DNA from: Tillus elongatus
Lineage: Eukaryota; Arthropoda; Insecta; Coleoptera; Cleridae
Assembly: GCA_964006375.1 (NCBI GenBank)
Contig: OZ023264.1
Location: 178,381,131 to 178,445,130, forward strand
DNA length: 64,000 bases
Reading direction: 5' to 3'
Under the pieces are notes generated by a model, which did not search any database, had not been told where the DNA came from, and saw only the letters and a list, made by a program, of their open reading frames with translations. Both the position numbers and the translations under genes were made by a program. Shown piece by piece: positions 35,749 to 47,930 of this stretch. Numbering within the stretch: position 1 is the stretch's first letter; each line of letters begins with the position of its first letter.

Positions 35749-36056
35749 GACGCAGCAAGTGCGTTATGGTAGCTAATTTTGATCAAATGTTTCATATTTG
35801 AACAGCTCAATTTGCTATTAACCTATAAGGTTGACCAAGAAATCAGTTTTTTCGAGAACACTTTAAGTTTACTTTCGGAAATTTTTGTACATTTTTAAAC
35901 AATAAACTTATTTGATGAAACACGGCACATTGTTTCTTCTATATAGGTTATACTGGTAACCATATTTGATACCTGCTTTCTTAAAAAAGAACACACATAT
36001 TTCCTATTAAAAACATTTTTATGAGAATTCACTACCATAACGCACTTGCTGCGTCC
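35749..36056. mobile_element. 308-bp MITE, second full copy
   Basis: GGACGCAGCAAGTGCGTTAT ... ATAACGCACTTGCTGCGTCC; interior parallel to 34288-34573 with about 20 bp extra (GGTTATACTGGTAACCA is kept here). Confidence 0.78.
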
Positions 36057-36074
36057 AGACTTTTTCAGTTATTG

Positions 36075-36294
36075 TTTTTTAGCGAATTTTCGTAGAAAAA
36101 TATCGCCTATGAGGAGATAATTCCCTTAAAACATACAGTATTGTGCAAATTAATATGAACACAGGCAGATTTACCTTAAATAACGGGTATTAAAATAAAA
36201 ACACACAAACAGTATTAGTTTATAAATCTTTTACCATTGTTCAATATGGTATATGCATGTAGTATGTTCAAACAACTTTGTTGTTTTTGGCAAT
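36075..36294. other. Short A-block hairpin and a Tc1-like end
   Basis: TTTTAGCGAATTTTCGTAG hairpin at 36075-36120. Then TACAGTATTGTGCAAATTAA (36131-36150) resembles the terminal repeat of Tc1/Tc3-type transposons; no partner or transposase is seen before the retrotransposon starts. Confidence 0.4.
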
Positions 36295-37378
36295 GATTTT
36301 ACCACGAGGGCTTACAGCCTAAATTCTATCGTACCGTGGGTGTCGACAAGGAGGAAAGAGGCAACTTGTTAATTCTGGACTTGAAGGTTTGGAGATTCGG
36401 AGGAGAAGGAAAAACATGTGTCGGCAATGAATTCCACAACTTGGAAGTCCTCGGGACAAAAGAGCGGACATAACAAGATGTTCTATGTCTGGTGACCTGG
36501 ACAGTAAAAGGGTGCATTCGCTCTGTTCCCCTGGTAGATCTGTTGGGGGCAGCACGTGGAGGAACTATGGAAGAAAGCTCCTCCGAGCAGTGCCCGTGTA
36601 AATATCTATAAAAGAGAGAGAGGTCACCAACGACACGTCGGTGGGCAAGGGATGGCAGCCTTTGGGCGAGGGTAGGGTCACCAATGAGACGTATAGCTCT
36701 TTTCTGAATTGAGTCTAGGATAGCGAGTGTAGAAGCGGCAGCGGCACCCCAGATGTGGGAGCAGTATTCGAGGTTTGGCCTTATTTGTGAAGTATATAAG
36801 GTATAGAGATTAGCTGGTGAAAAGTATTTGCGGGCCCGGAAGAGGAAATCTAATTTCTTAGCAGCCGCTCCTGCAATTGATGTGACATGTTGGTGCTAAT
36901 TGAGATTTCTATGCACAAGAAATGCCAACAATTGAAAAGGACTCATTACTTTGAATAACTTGGTCGTTCATTGTGATGGGGCTAGGGCTGGTGTATCTCT
37001 TATGAGATAGAACGCAAGACTCAGTTTTGCTGGAGTTGAATTGTACAAGATGTTTAATTCCCCAGTCTAATATTTTTTTTGGAGATCCACAGAGACAGAA
37101 CTCTCAATGAGTCTGTGATCCTCTTCTAATTGGGCTAAAAAGATAGGCTTAGAATATTATATATTTGAATGGAGGGTGCTGTCATCCGCGTAATTGTGAA
37201 TTGGGTTGGATGTGCTAGAGAGGAGGTCATTAATGTGAAAAAGAAACAAAGTAGGGGCTAAAGCTGAACATTCAGGGACTCCTGCATTAATTGGATACAG
37301 TTTAGAGGAATGGCCATCTAAGACAACAGAAATGCTCCGGTTGGAGAGGAAATTTGCTGTCCAGGTACAGAGTTTGAC
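36295..37378 (-). pseudogene. CR1/Jockey-like RT, C-terminal half (copy 3)
   Basis: Minus-strand. Starts at KLCTWTANFLSNRSISV, then INAGVPECSALAPTLFLF (motif B, with the conserved glutamine changed to glutamate) and NYADDSTLHSN (motif C), the NL-YCSHIWG region, RRAVGDLSLFYRY and finally PRTSKLWNSLPTHVFPS ... TPTVR with a stop near 36333. This is the only copy of the family here that keeps the C-terminus and 3' end, after which GCCCTCGTGGTAAAATC is the likely 3' untranslated end. Several stops. Joined at about 37378 to an R4-like element. Confidence 0.85.
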
Positions 37379-39060
37379 TGCTGGTCCTTTGGCAGAAGAT
37401 ACGTATTGTGTGAAAAAAAACGGCATCTTCTTTCGGTCAAGTATAACATCATTTATTAACATCGCTAATAGATGATGTGTACACCCAAATTTTTTCAGCC
37501 AAAAGTTTTGGACGCAATCAGGCCCGGGTGCCTTCCAATTATAAAGCTCTTTAATAACTTCGGAGACTACGTCTGTGGTAAACAGCTCATGATGCGTCTG
37601 TTCATAACTCTGACAAGCACGATGTTCTTCGTTAACCCAGCTGGCGCCAATATTGCAGGAGGCTCTTGTGGCCTGTTGGCTTTTTCAGAAATCTTCAATT
37701 TGATCCTTATTTGGGAGAGTATCGGTGGCTGCATTCGTAGCTGAATTAAGCTGACGGTAGAAACTCCTTTCAGAGCGTTCAAACATTGTATTGTTGCACT
37801 TCCTATTGTTGGTAGCTTTATATCTTCTCAACCGTTCTGTATATACAAAAAGCTTGTGTTTTAGGGTGTCCAAACATTCTTGTGCAGTGTGGGTCAGTGG
37901 ATCTTGTGCTGAGTGTTGTCGAACTCGATCTATTATTTCCTCTACTCTTTTCTCCAATTTTCTTATCTGTACTCCCCCAAAATATTACGTCAGTTGTCCC
38001 ATTTCTGTTGGAAGTGTTTCCACTCTACTTATCAACATTTTTCCTACGGTGGCACAGTTTGACGCGAGTTTCTGTGATTGGACCTTCGATCAGAAATCTT
38101 AGTGCCCAAAGTGTTAATTGCTGCAGTTGCTGCACAGTAAATCCGTCTATGCATGAGCTCCAATGTGTGGTCTAGTAAGAGGTTCTGTTCCTTCACACTC
38201 CGCGATTGCACGACTCATTTCTGTGGAGAATTTGTCGACGAGTTCCTCATTGTCTTGCGTACCCTCGATGTGTTCTTCTTGCTCAGTATGTACAGGTTGC
38301 ACATTACTATCATCAAAGAGCATCTCGTTACTTTCCGTAACCGCTATGTTAGTAATTTTATATTTAACTTCCTGTTTGATGGTATTCAGTCTAGCTTGTG
38401 GAATCAGGTTATTCCTGGGTATGACGCGTTACTGATCCGCTACTCTGTGTTGAGTCACCTGTATGTGTGAGTATATAATGAGAAAGTAGGTGTGAAGGTG
38501 TTGCCTATATCCGGTCGTATGTTGTCCGAGTTGTGTTACTCTGTAGTAAACGCGTATAATTGTTTCCTTCATATCCATAGTTCATTTCATGCGCCCTCTT
38601 GCTAATCCCATCTGGGTGAGTGTTGGCTGATTTTCCTGCGCAGCATCCTCAGTGGGTGGAGCTCTTGGTTTTACTAGGCTCCTTTGCTGTTGATTTTGGG
38701 CTGTAATTTCTTGCATGACAGGGGCCCGCCTCATCAGCACCCCGCCACCGACGTCCCGCATGCTGTCATGTCCAGCGCCAGCTCCAGACATGCCCTGGCG
38801 AACCCCAGGCAGCGGCATTTTTCCAAGGATTTGGTTTTTCTCCATTTTCATGGGTGTGTCACCAATTAACCCTGGTGGCCCAGGTAAGGACGAAGAAAGG
38901 AGTAAGGTAATATGGTTAAGGAAAAAGAGGATAAATAGGACAGCGGTAAGCTGGCGTTGCTGGCTGTACCATCTACGTCGTAACGAGTAGCGGTGAGCAC
39001 ACTGCTGGAAGCAGTACATTCACCAGCCAGACAGACCTGTGACCCTAGCCAGGGGCACTT
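37379..39060 (-). pseudogene. R4-like non-LTR retrotransposon, 5' part
   Basis: Minus-strand, three or more frame segments. 39019-38582: low-complexity N-terminus (QMGLARGRMK end). 38440-38160: acidic region. 37957-37685: MEKRVEEIIDRVRQHS ... TERLRRYKATNNRKC and RSERSFYRQLNSATN, then about 37600-37440 YNWKAPGPDCVQNFWLKKFG, the RT entry typical of R4/Dong-type elements (NWKAPGPD and FWLKK). The sequence stops at FFFTQYVSSAKG and is replaced by CR1/Jockey-like RT. Catalytic RT motifs of its own are missing. Confidence 0.7.
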
Positions 39061-39107
39061 ACACTTACTTTCGGATGCTACCGTCGGGAGCGGATGGGCC
39101 TTGGTTT

Positions 39108-39416
<309 letters not shown>

Positions 39417-39607
39417 CCTTTGGGTGAGGGTAGGGTCACCGATGAGACGTATAGCTCTCTTCTGAATGAAGTCCAGGATAGCGAGTGTAGAAGCGGGAGC
39501 AGCACCCCAGATGTGGGAGCAGTATTTGAGGTTTGGTCTTATTTGTGAAGTATATAAGGTATAGAGATTAGCTGGTGAAAAGTATTTGAGAGCCCGGAAG
39601 AGGAAAC

Positions 39608-40708
39608 CTAAGTTCTTAGCAGCCGCTTCTGCAATTGATGTGACATGTTGTGGCCAATTGAGATTTCGATCCACAAAGAACTCATTACTTTGAATATTTG
39701 GTTGTTTATTGTGATGGGTCTAGGGCTAGTGCATCTCTTATGAGAAAGAAAGCAAGACTGTGATTTGGTGGGGTTGAATTGTACAAGATTTCTACTTCCC
39801 CAGTGTAATATTTTTTGGAGATTCACGAAGATAGAGCCCTCCATGAGTCTGCGATCCTCATCTAGTTGGGCTAAAGAGACAGGCTTAGAATATTGTATAT
39901 TGGAGTGGAGGGTGCTGTCGTCCGCGTAACTGTGAACTGGGTTGGATGTGCTAGAGTTGAGGTCATTGATGTGGAGAAGAAACAAAGTAGGGGCTAAAGC
40001 TGAACCTTGAGGAACTCCTGCATTAATTGGATACAGTTTAGAGGAATGGCCATCCACGACAACAGAAATGCTCCGGTTAGAGAGGAAATTTGCTGTCCAC
40101 GTACAGAGTTTTGGTGGTAGGCCATAGGCCGGAAGTTTATTAAGCAGCGCTGCGTGCCAGACCTGTTCGAATGCTTTGGATATGTCTAGAGCGACAATCT
40201 GTGATTCACCGTGTAGTTCCATAGACTTGTTCCAAGAATGGGTGACAAAGAAAAGGAGGTCGGCAGTTGATCTGCGCTGATGGAATCCATACTGCCTGTC
40301 GTGGATTATACTGTGTTTTTCAAGAAATTTTAGTAATTCGGTGTTTATATACTTTTCCATCACTTTAGAGATGACTGAAAGGAGAGAAATAGGCCTGTAG
40401 TTGCTAGGAAGCGCTTTCGATCCTTTCTTGGGGACAGGTTGTACTCGAGCAGTTTTCCAATTACTAGGGAATATGCCTATATTGTAAGATGTCTGAAACA
40501 GACGAGTCAGGACAGGAGCAAGTTCTGATGCGCATTTTTTGAGAACAATTGCTGGGATCTCGTCAAGGCCAGAGGCTTTCCTGGTATTAAGAGAAGAGAG
40601 CATCTTTTGTACCTTTCTAGTTTTGAAAATGATATTCGTCATTTTATGCGCGACATTGAGGACTGTTGGTGGTTGAGGTGGGTTGAGAGTAGAATTGCCG
40701 GCGAACAA
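39608..40708 (-). pseudogene. Reverse transcriptase domain, copy 2
   Basis: 366 codons open. Motifs: RKASGLDEIPAIVLKK, NYRPISLLSVISKVMEK, QYGFHQRRST, LDISKAFEQVWH (motif A; the second acidic position is glutamate), GVPQGSALAPTLFLL and SYADDSTLHS. The frame shifts at about 39650 into [30 protein letters not shown] and [13 protein letters not shown], where the TA tract cuts the protein. It is the best-preserved RT in the window, but the element cannot be active without its C-terminus and 3' end. Confidence 0.88.
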
Positions 40709-40845
40709 CGAGGCAAAAAGTTCAGCCTTGCCCAGGGCGGTATAAACAATTTCATCCCCTGAGACAAGAGGTGGGAACGTGCTCTTGCAGAAATTATTCC
40801 CAATAGATTTAGCAAGAGTCCAGAAGGGTTTGCTGCCGCTGGAGC

Positions 40846-42017
40846 TTAAGAGGACTTTGGTTTTGATGTGGTTATTAAACGAGTTTTTGCCTCAGAAAGA
40901 ATGCGGACATAGCGGTTTCTTGGGTCGTTAAATGCTTGACGGTTTTCTTGACTGGGATTGTGTAGAAGCTTTTTGTAAGCTTTGGCCTTTTCAGGTCTGG
41001 CTTTGTCACAGGATTTAGAGAACCAAGGCTTTTGAGTGGCTGCAGAGGTTTTCTGTGTACGTGAAATAAATAAGTTCCATGCCAGCTTGGATAATTTCGG
41101 TGACGTTTTGTGAGATATCAGAGGGGTCAGGATGAGAGAAGCAGACAAACGCCCATGGAAATGAGGAAAAGTAATCTCGCGTTTCGTCCCAGTTCGCGGA
41201 GTTGTAGTGCCAAACGATACGTGGGTGTGATGACTATGTGACCTCGGGTTGCATTGCGCAGGAAGCAGTGACCATGCCGTGGTCTAAGCGACCCAGGGGA
41301 CGGTGACTGATATCTTATAGCAGTCAGGATTTGTAGTAAGAAGGAGATCCAAGGGATTTGAGCTGTGTGTTGGGATGCGAGGAAAGTAAGTAGATTGCTG
41401 AACCATATTGGCTAAAAAAATTGCTGACTGCGCTCCGCTGCTCTTCCTTGTGGATCGGTTTTTGAAGATCCTACTCATTCCTTATTATGGACATTGAAGT
41501 CACCAAGAATAGTGACCTCGGAGGAAGGATATTCAGAAATCAGATGGTCGGTTTTTTCAGAAAGGTAGTCAAAGAGCTGGACAAAGTTGTTGTCAGAAGG
41601 TGCCCGGTAAATGCCACAGATGAATTTAGTTGCAGCCCTGAGAGAGAGTTTTATCCATAGTATGTATTTTCTTCCAGCTTCTAAATTGGGGAGTCTGGTG
41701 CAGGGTAGATTGCTACGGACGTACGCGCACACGCCTCCATGCAATCTAAAAGAAGTAAGGAGCTCATACCCCGGGAAATTAAGGTAATTAGTGGATGTTT
41801 TGGCACTGATTTGAGTTTCGGTCAGGAAGAGGAGTTGGGGCCTATTAGCCTGGAGGAAATGGTGGACGGGGTTCAGGTTAGAATTTATGCCACATGTATT
41901 CGAGAAGGATATTGTAAATCTGGATGCTGGCGCCCCCTGTACACCCCTCTCCCGGATATCCGAATGGAGGGGTATTTTACCTCCGGAATCTTTTGTACAA
42001 GGAGGAGCCATCGTCAT
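40846..42017 (-). pseudogene. APE endonuclease and linker, copy 2
   Basis: 42017-41475 open: SNTCGINSNLN, FLTETQISAKT, HGGVCAYVRS, FICGIYRAPSDNNF, GDFNVHNKE, then TGA where copy 1 has TGG (tryptophan), a nonsense change at 41475-41477. The next segment (41478-41284, then 41148-40846) continues with FPRIPTHSSNPLDLLL and KPWFSKSCDKARPEK in shifted frames. Copy 1 has its frameshift elsewhere, so the two copies together show an intact ancestral domain order. Confidence 0.85.
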
Positions 42018-42245
42018 TTTTGCTTATAAGGGAAACCGACTCATACACCAGAACCGGAAACGTCCGTTGGGACTTCACCGGCCCCTTGATGCAAGGGGTG
42101 GTACCTCCTTGGGCGTGAAAAAAATCCTTTACTATCACGTAAAGAAAAATTCCACTACCACCTACCATATTGCAAGTATACCACACCAGCCATCTATTAA
42201 CGAGCTGACCAGCTTTAGAACTTGCATATTTGCTATTAAAAAATA

Positions 42246-42290
42246 TTTTTATGAAAATTCACTACCATAACGCACTTGCTGCGTCCAGAA
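42246..42290 (-). repeat. MITE-end motif
   Basis: ATGAAAATTCACTACCATAA then CGCACTTGCTGCGTCC. Confidence 0.75.
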
Positions 42291-42299
42291 TTTTTAACG

Positions 42300-42472
42300 T
42301 GGTTGTTACTCCAGCCCCTCCTCCTTTCTCACCCGGGCTTGAGACCGGCGATGGCGGAGTGATGGTAATTGTACATTATGTACTGAAAAACTGAAAGGAG
42401 TACCCTGGAATCGAAACGAGTACCCTTCGGTTCAGAGGTACACGTTCTTACCACTCAACCACCGAGGCTCTT
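42300..42472 (-). mobile_element. tRNA-derived SINE, copy 2
   Basis: Minus-strand head GCCTCGGTGGTTGAGTGG (A-box region, about 42455-42472) and GTTTCGATTCCAGGG (B-box, about 42405-42419), followed by TACTCCTTTCAGTTTTTC as in copy 1. The acceptor, D-arm and T-arm order is better preserved than in copy 1. Confidence 0.68.
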
Positions 42473-42639
42473 TTATTAAAATTAAACTTACACTTGTAAA
42501 GTCTACAATTAAAAATAAATCGGTAATGTGCAATCAATAACTAAGGATGTATCAATAGCGTAACATAAGTGTTTACAAAAAAGTAGGTACCTAATTAATT
42601 ATCCAATTAAAAGTAAACAAAATGAGAAAGAAACTCTTC

Positions 42640-42830
42640 TATAGCCACAACCAATCCATAAAAAACTAGGAATATAATCTGAGTAACAGTTCAGTCGCAT
42701 CTTAAAGGCTGTCATAGAAAAAGCTAGCACTACAGAATCATCCAACGAGTTCCAGCCGTGAAACATTCTGTTGAAAAAAGGTTTCTCGTCAGCAACGGTG
42801 AAATCGTTCCATTACCAGCCTGAATGGGTG
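42640..42830 (-). pseudogene. C-terminal remnant of a non-LTR RT
   Basis: Minus-strand reading VADEKPFFNRMFHGWNSLDD then VVLAFSMTAFKMRL. The FFNR-WNSL-(x)-FK-RL pattern is the usual C-terminus of CR1/L2-like ORF2 proteins. It is not the same family as copies 1-3, which read SFVPRTSKLWNSLP. Short remnant, no RT core. Confidence 0.6.
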
Positions 42831-43438
42831 GCGTCGTAACTCGTAACCACAGTATAGGGTTATTCTTATACTGTGGTCGTAACTGTGGGTTATCGCTCAG
42901 TTCAAAGAGATTGCTTTGGACTTATGTCTTTAGGCCAAACAAAATCGACAATACAATAAATTGCGAAGATCTAGTGTTATTTTTATATTAAGAATACCTA
43001 ATGAGTGGAAGAACAGAAATATTTCTGAACTCTGCCGTTTGACATGTAACTTAATTGTCAATAAAAGCATGTTATTATTAATAATAATTTAAAAAATTGT
43101 TGTTATGGTCACTGTTAGATTAATCACCTTTAATAACACAAATTAAACTAAGGAATAAATTAAGCACAAGTAAATGCACCGGCTGACGTGATGATTTCTT
43201 TTTGCATGCCTGCTCCTGCTCGGAAACTCTGAACCAATTCCACAATTCCACAGCATATGCTGTGCCAATTCCTTTTAGAGCCGGCGTTGTTGTCGGGTGA
43301 ATGCGGTGATGCCGTTTTTACATTCTTGCTTATATGACAAATATAATTCTGAACAGTTACTTACTATGTTATGATTAATTTTATTTTTATATCAAATATT
43401 GATATACAGACAGTTTAAGGACACAATCTTTCATTTTT
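42831..43438. other. Nothing recognised apart from a short hairpin
   Basis: ACCACAGTATAGGGTTATT/CTTATACTGTGGT at about 42847-42874 is a strong hairpin (13-bp arm). No gene. Confidence 0.45.
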
Positions 43439-43439
43439 A

Positions 43440-43620
43440 ATTTATTTTAAAGAATTTTAATACCGTAACGTAGCAATAATAGATTTTTATTTATAGTTGT
43501 CTTGACACTGCGTATTAATATTTTCGTGTTTTCCTGTCTGACAGCGCCGTAAAAGGCGAAACCGGTTACAGAGAAGAGAACAAGCATTTAACTGTGAAGC
43601 CAGAGTCTACGCGATAATAA
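43440..43620 (+). mobile_element. Penelope-like terminal repeat remnant
   Basis: Parallel to the tail behind the GIY-YIG frame at 63.8-63.96 kb: TAGCAATAATAGATTTTTAT, TAGTTGTCTTGACA and CTGTCTGACAGCGCC versus CTGTCTGAGAATGCTG, then GCGAAAC. Includes the hammerhead-like motif at 43534-43571. Confidence 0.55.
43534..43571 (+). ncRNA. Hammerhead-like motif (candidate)
   Basis: CTGT / CTGACAG / CGCC-GTAAAA-GGC / GAAAC-CG-GTT / ACAG. Outer stem CTGT/ACAG, stem II GCC/GGC, GAAA and an allowed GTT cleavage triplet. The CTGACAG core departs from CUGANGA at two positions. Confidence 0.4.
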
Positions 43621-44612
43621 AAATTATGAATCTAAAATTCGCAATGAATTTTTGAACTTTTTTGTTTTATTTTTTTAAATGCTTTGAAATTTTCTGGATA
43701 TTCACAACACCAAAAATAAGATTTCACAAATATTTGACTTAGCTTGTAAGTAGGATTAATGTTTCTAGGTTGAGGTGATGCCTATTGAGAAAGTAGGTAC
43801 CTGGTACCTACCCCCCAATAAAATAGTTCGTAGGATTAAAATCTAATGATAATCAAGTAAGTTGCGTTAACATTGAAATAAAGAATCAAAGAAAAAAATT
43901 ATCAAACAATAATTATTATTACATTGGCTAATGTGCTTCAACTACATCAATATTTTGCGTGTTACAATCAGTTGCTCGCTTTAAAGGTGAAAAAAAGTTG
44001 TAATAAATATTGAAACTAGCAAGAAATGAGTTTTATAGGCATTGTTTGTTACGCAAAACACTTATAGCAAAATTTATTTGAGCTTTTATTTAAGTAATTA
44101 AATTAAATAATATGTTGAATTATAGCCTTTACGAAAACCGGTAAACGTAACTATATCCACTTACCAAATTTCCTAGGTTCAAAGATTTTGGGTATCTTAA
44201 CAATCACTAAAAGAAACACATAAAATATTTCACAGTAAACATGGTTGCCTTATGAATTTCATAACTAACTTTAATTACTGATGAAACATGTCTTATCAGA
44301 AGCAGCAAAAAACCGTTTGTTTTATTTTGTAATATGATTGTTTGAAAAATTATGTATTATCAAGTTCGCTGGAACAAGAAACTTATTCGTCTCCATCTGT
44401 CCGTCAGAGTTTGAACTAATACCATTGAATAACATGAGATCGATGAAATAAACACGCTAAATACACCTACTACTAATTGTATGGTTTTTACATATATGTA
44501 CTAAGATAAATTTGAAAATGTTATTTAATCTTGATTCTGATTGTGATTTAATGCACAAAGTCCTCACTTTATATAGGCTAACTCACAATTTGAGGCTGAT
44601 AATTTCTCAATT
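43621..44612. other. Nothing recognised
   Basis: AT-rich, no shared repeats seen. Confidence 0.45.
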
Positions 44613-45029
<417 letters not shown>

Positions 45030-45895
45030 TTATTCGGAAGGGCCGAGGGTAAGTAGTATTTCCCTCGGATTCCATGCAACGGTCTCTCAGGCCGAAATGT
45101 ACACCATCCTGCACTGTGTGCGGGAGAACAAGAGGAGGGCGTACACCAATAACAAGCGGGTCCTCATAGCCACAGACAGCCCTTAAGGCGCTAAGTAGCC
45201 CACGGGTAAATTCCTGGCTGGTGAGTGAGTGCCCAGACGAGACGAGTGACCTGGCTGGGCAGGATGAAGTCACCCTCATCTGGGTGCCGGGTCACTCGGG
45301 GGTCAAAGGCAATGAAGAAGCTGACAGTCTCGCTAAAAGAGGGTCAGCAGAACCATTTATGGGACCAGAACCGGCTCTGGGCGTAACAAAGAGCACTGCA
45401 AGGGGAGCCATTAAGTCCTGGGTCAGAAACCAACACAAGGTGTACTGGGCAGACTGTCCAGGGCTCAGACATGGAAAGTCAATAATTGACGAACCCAGTT
45501 CAAAGAGAGCTGTGGAGCTGCTAAATCTTAGCAGAGGACAGCTCAGAAACATAACAGGTCTCTTGACAGGACACATGGCCGTCAAGAAACCCCTGCATTA
45601 AATGCGTCGATTCAAATGGGACCTCGCATGCAGACTCTGCGGCGAGGGGGAGGAATCAGCCCAGCACGTCTTGTGCGAGTGTAAAGCTCTGGACCGCAAA
45701 ACACAACTGATCTACGGTCAGTCTAGACAGGAGACAGAGCAACATAAAACTTCACCCTACCAATCGCTGTGCAGACCAGTTCAAGGCACAGTGATTTTGG
45801 AATGGGTGGAGTAAGACTGAGGGTATGCACAATCAATCAAAGGTTGCAGTGCTATCAGAGCGGCAAGGCAGCAGACGAGCCCTGAGGGGAAAAAA
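45030..45895 (+). mobile_element. I-group non-LTR fragment, copy 2
   Basis: Starts at TTCGGAAGGGCCGAGGG inside the RNase H and ends GAGGGGAAAAAAG before GTTCGTTGG. Its 3' junction with MITE sequence (AAAAAAGGTTCGTTGG, then AGGAAACCAGTTTTTTGGG) is the same as at 28672-28705, so the two are copies of one insertion event rather than independent. Confidence 0.8.
45038..45814 (+). pseudogene. I-like RNase H and zinc-knuckle region, broken
   Basis: The first aspartate strand is absent and a deletion in the segment after IATDS (about 45175-45185) shifts the frame. From 45221 the frame reads ECPDETSDLAGQDEVTLIW, HSGVKGNEEADSLAK and on to a TAA at about 45599-45601 that replaces a lysine codon. After it CRLCGEGEESAQHVLCEC (Cx2C, then H and C) is intact to the natural stop at 45814. 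Dead. Confidence 0.85.
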
Positions 45896-46035
45896 GGTTC
45901 GTTGGTTAGGAAACCAGTTTTTTGGGCACATTTTAAGTTTATTTTCGGAAGATTTTTGTATACTGTCAAACAATAAAGTTATTTTGTACATTGTTTCTTC
46001 TATATAGGTTATACTGGTAACCAAATTTGATGCAA
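45896..46035 (+). repeat. MITE interior after the I-like fragment
   Basis: GTTCGTTGGTTAGGAAACC to GGTTATACTGGTAACCAAA. Confidence 0.75.
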
Positions 46036-46450
46036 GCAAACCAAAGCTTGTGGTGCTATCGGGGCGGCGAGGTCGCGGACGAGCCCTGAGGGAGAGAAAA
46101 AAAAGGGCAACCAAATCTGGTTGTGTTAGAAGCAGTGAACTATGTACCATAATTTAGATCTATAAGTTGAAAGACAAAAAAGTTATATGCAGTTAAAAAA
46201 ATTGGAGTTTTACTCAAAACGTCGCGATTTGAAACGTAAAAACTGGCAATATTTAGGCAAAGAACCAGAAACAAATACGGATTATGAAAAGAAAATGTTG
46301 CAAGAAGAATGTTCTGCCCCTTAAGTTTCAGCTTCAACCATCATTGTCCTTCATTTTATAAAAATATTTACAGAAAATTCATTTTAAATCGACCGTTTCT
46401 ATGATACTTTGGCTGTAGAGGTTTCGTTAAGTTTATGGATTAAAGGTCTA
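46036..46450 (+). repeat. I-like 3' tail piece, then B-block remainder
   Basis: GTGGTGCTATCGGGGCGGCG to GAGAGAAAAAAAA (46048-46108) is a second, tiny 3' end of the I-like family. B-block text resumes with GGGCAACCAAATCTGG and ends near 46440. Confidence 0.65.
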
Positions 46451-46452
46451 TT

Positions 46453-46800
46453 ATATTTAGCTAATTTTCGGAGTAAAAATTCGTTAATGAGGAGACCGCG
46501 ACTTTTGAATTTTAAAAAGATTATTTCAAATGAGCGCAAATTAGGCCCGCTAGAATCCATATCCGGGTGTACTTTACATTTTTAACTGATTGCATATATA
46601 CAAGGTGACGCATTCCTACGGTAAAGCTCAATATAATTGTTATTATAGAAGATACGAGAAAAAATTGTATACATTAATTATAGGGTGTCTTAAGATGCAT
46701 CTTATAAAAATATTTGGACAATCACAGGTGATTCATAAGTCGATGGTGATCCCTACAATTGTTTTTTACGAACACCCCTATATTACTCCAGCCTTTTTTT
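46453..46800 (+). repeat. A-block joined to D-block
   Basis: A-block 46453-46595 without TA tract; D-block from CAAGGTGACGCATTCC (46601). Confidence 0.75.
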
Positions 46801-46950
46801 AAACCAACACTTGAATACTACTACTATGCCTTAGATCAGTGACTTCTATACTAACTGGAAGGAACGTGTAATGTTGGTTAGACGAACCGTCGAGCTAGAA
46901 TAGAGCCACTGTCGTAATCCTACTAGTCATCCTTCACCCACCCAGTGAGT

Positions 46951-46952
<2 letters not shown>
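46801..46952. other. Nothing recognised
   Basis: Short unassigned spacer before a TA tract. Confidence 0.4.

Positions 46953-47042
<90 letters not shown>
46953..47042. repeat. (TA)n microsatellite
   Basis: Followed by a B-block lacking its first 25 bases. Confidence 0.97.
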
Positions 47043-47043
<1 letters not shown>

Positions 47044-47930
47044 CGTTCTGATTTTAATAAAATTTGGCGCGTACCTTCCTTTTGTAAGTGGCTTGAATAA
47101 GTTCGTTAGCCAGGAAAATCGGACGAGTTTTTCCGGGAAAATTTTGGTTTTTCTTTTTTTCTTTCGGAAAATTATTGTATCCCCGAAAATAACGGAGCTA
47201 TGACAACCAAATTTAGCATATGCGTTTATACTATCACACTTACCATACATGCCAATTCAGATCTCTAAGTTGAAAAAAAAAGTTATAGGCATTTAAAGGA
47301 AAACACGTCAGAATTTGCAATTTTTCAGACTACGAATCTGAAACAAATATGAATTATGTATAGTTAGTCAGTTCTTAGGGCAGTATATGGCTGCGGCAGG
47401 TTGCCATTCACACATTTTTCTGTGATTTGAATTATGTATACAAAATGTGTTTTACAAAGCCTTAAGTTTCAGCTTCAACCACCATTGTCCTTCATTTTCC
47501 TAAAATATTTTCGGAAAATCCGTTTCAAATAGTTTCCCAGTGGTTTTAGCTATAGAGTTTATGGTTTAATAGTCTATATTTTAACAAATTTTCGTAGAAA
47601 AAATTCGTTAATGAGAACACCGCGTCTATGAATTTTACAAAGGTTTCATCAAATGAGCGCAAATTAGAACCCCTAAAACCCATTTCAATTTTTGTTTGTA
47701 TACACATATAACGGGTGACGCATTTCTACGGTAAAGTTCAATATATCCGTTTTATACAAAATATGAGAAAAAATTATATACGTTAATTATAGGGTGTCTC
47801 GAGCTGCATCTTATAAACCTATTTTGACAATCACAAGGTGGACCATAAGTCTGTGGTGATACACACTTTCTTTTTTTAATAGAACACACCTTGTGTTATT
47901 GCATTCTTGTAGTTTCCATCGAATTATAAT
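47043..47930 (+). repeat. B-block, A-block and D-block in series
   Basis: B 47043-47560, A about 47583-47700 (no TA tract), D from CGGGTGACGCATTTC at 47712 to about 47930. Confidence 0.75.

Noticed and set aside
37791..38470. Plus-strand open frames of 90-105 codons at 37.8-38.5 kb
   Set aside because: They mirror the minus-strand R4-like coding segments and have no family features.
38684..39019. Proline/glycine-rich plus-strand frames near 38.7-39.0 kb
   Set aside because: Opposite strand of the R4-like N-terminal region; no independent support.
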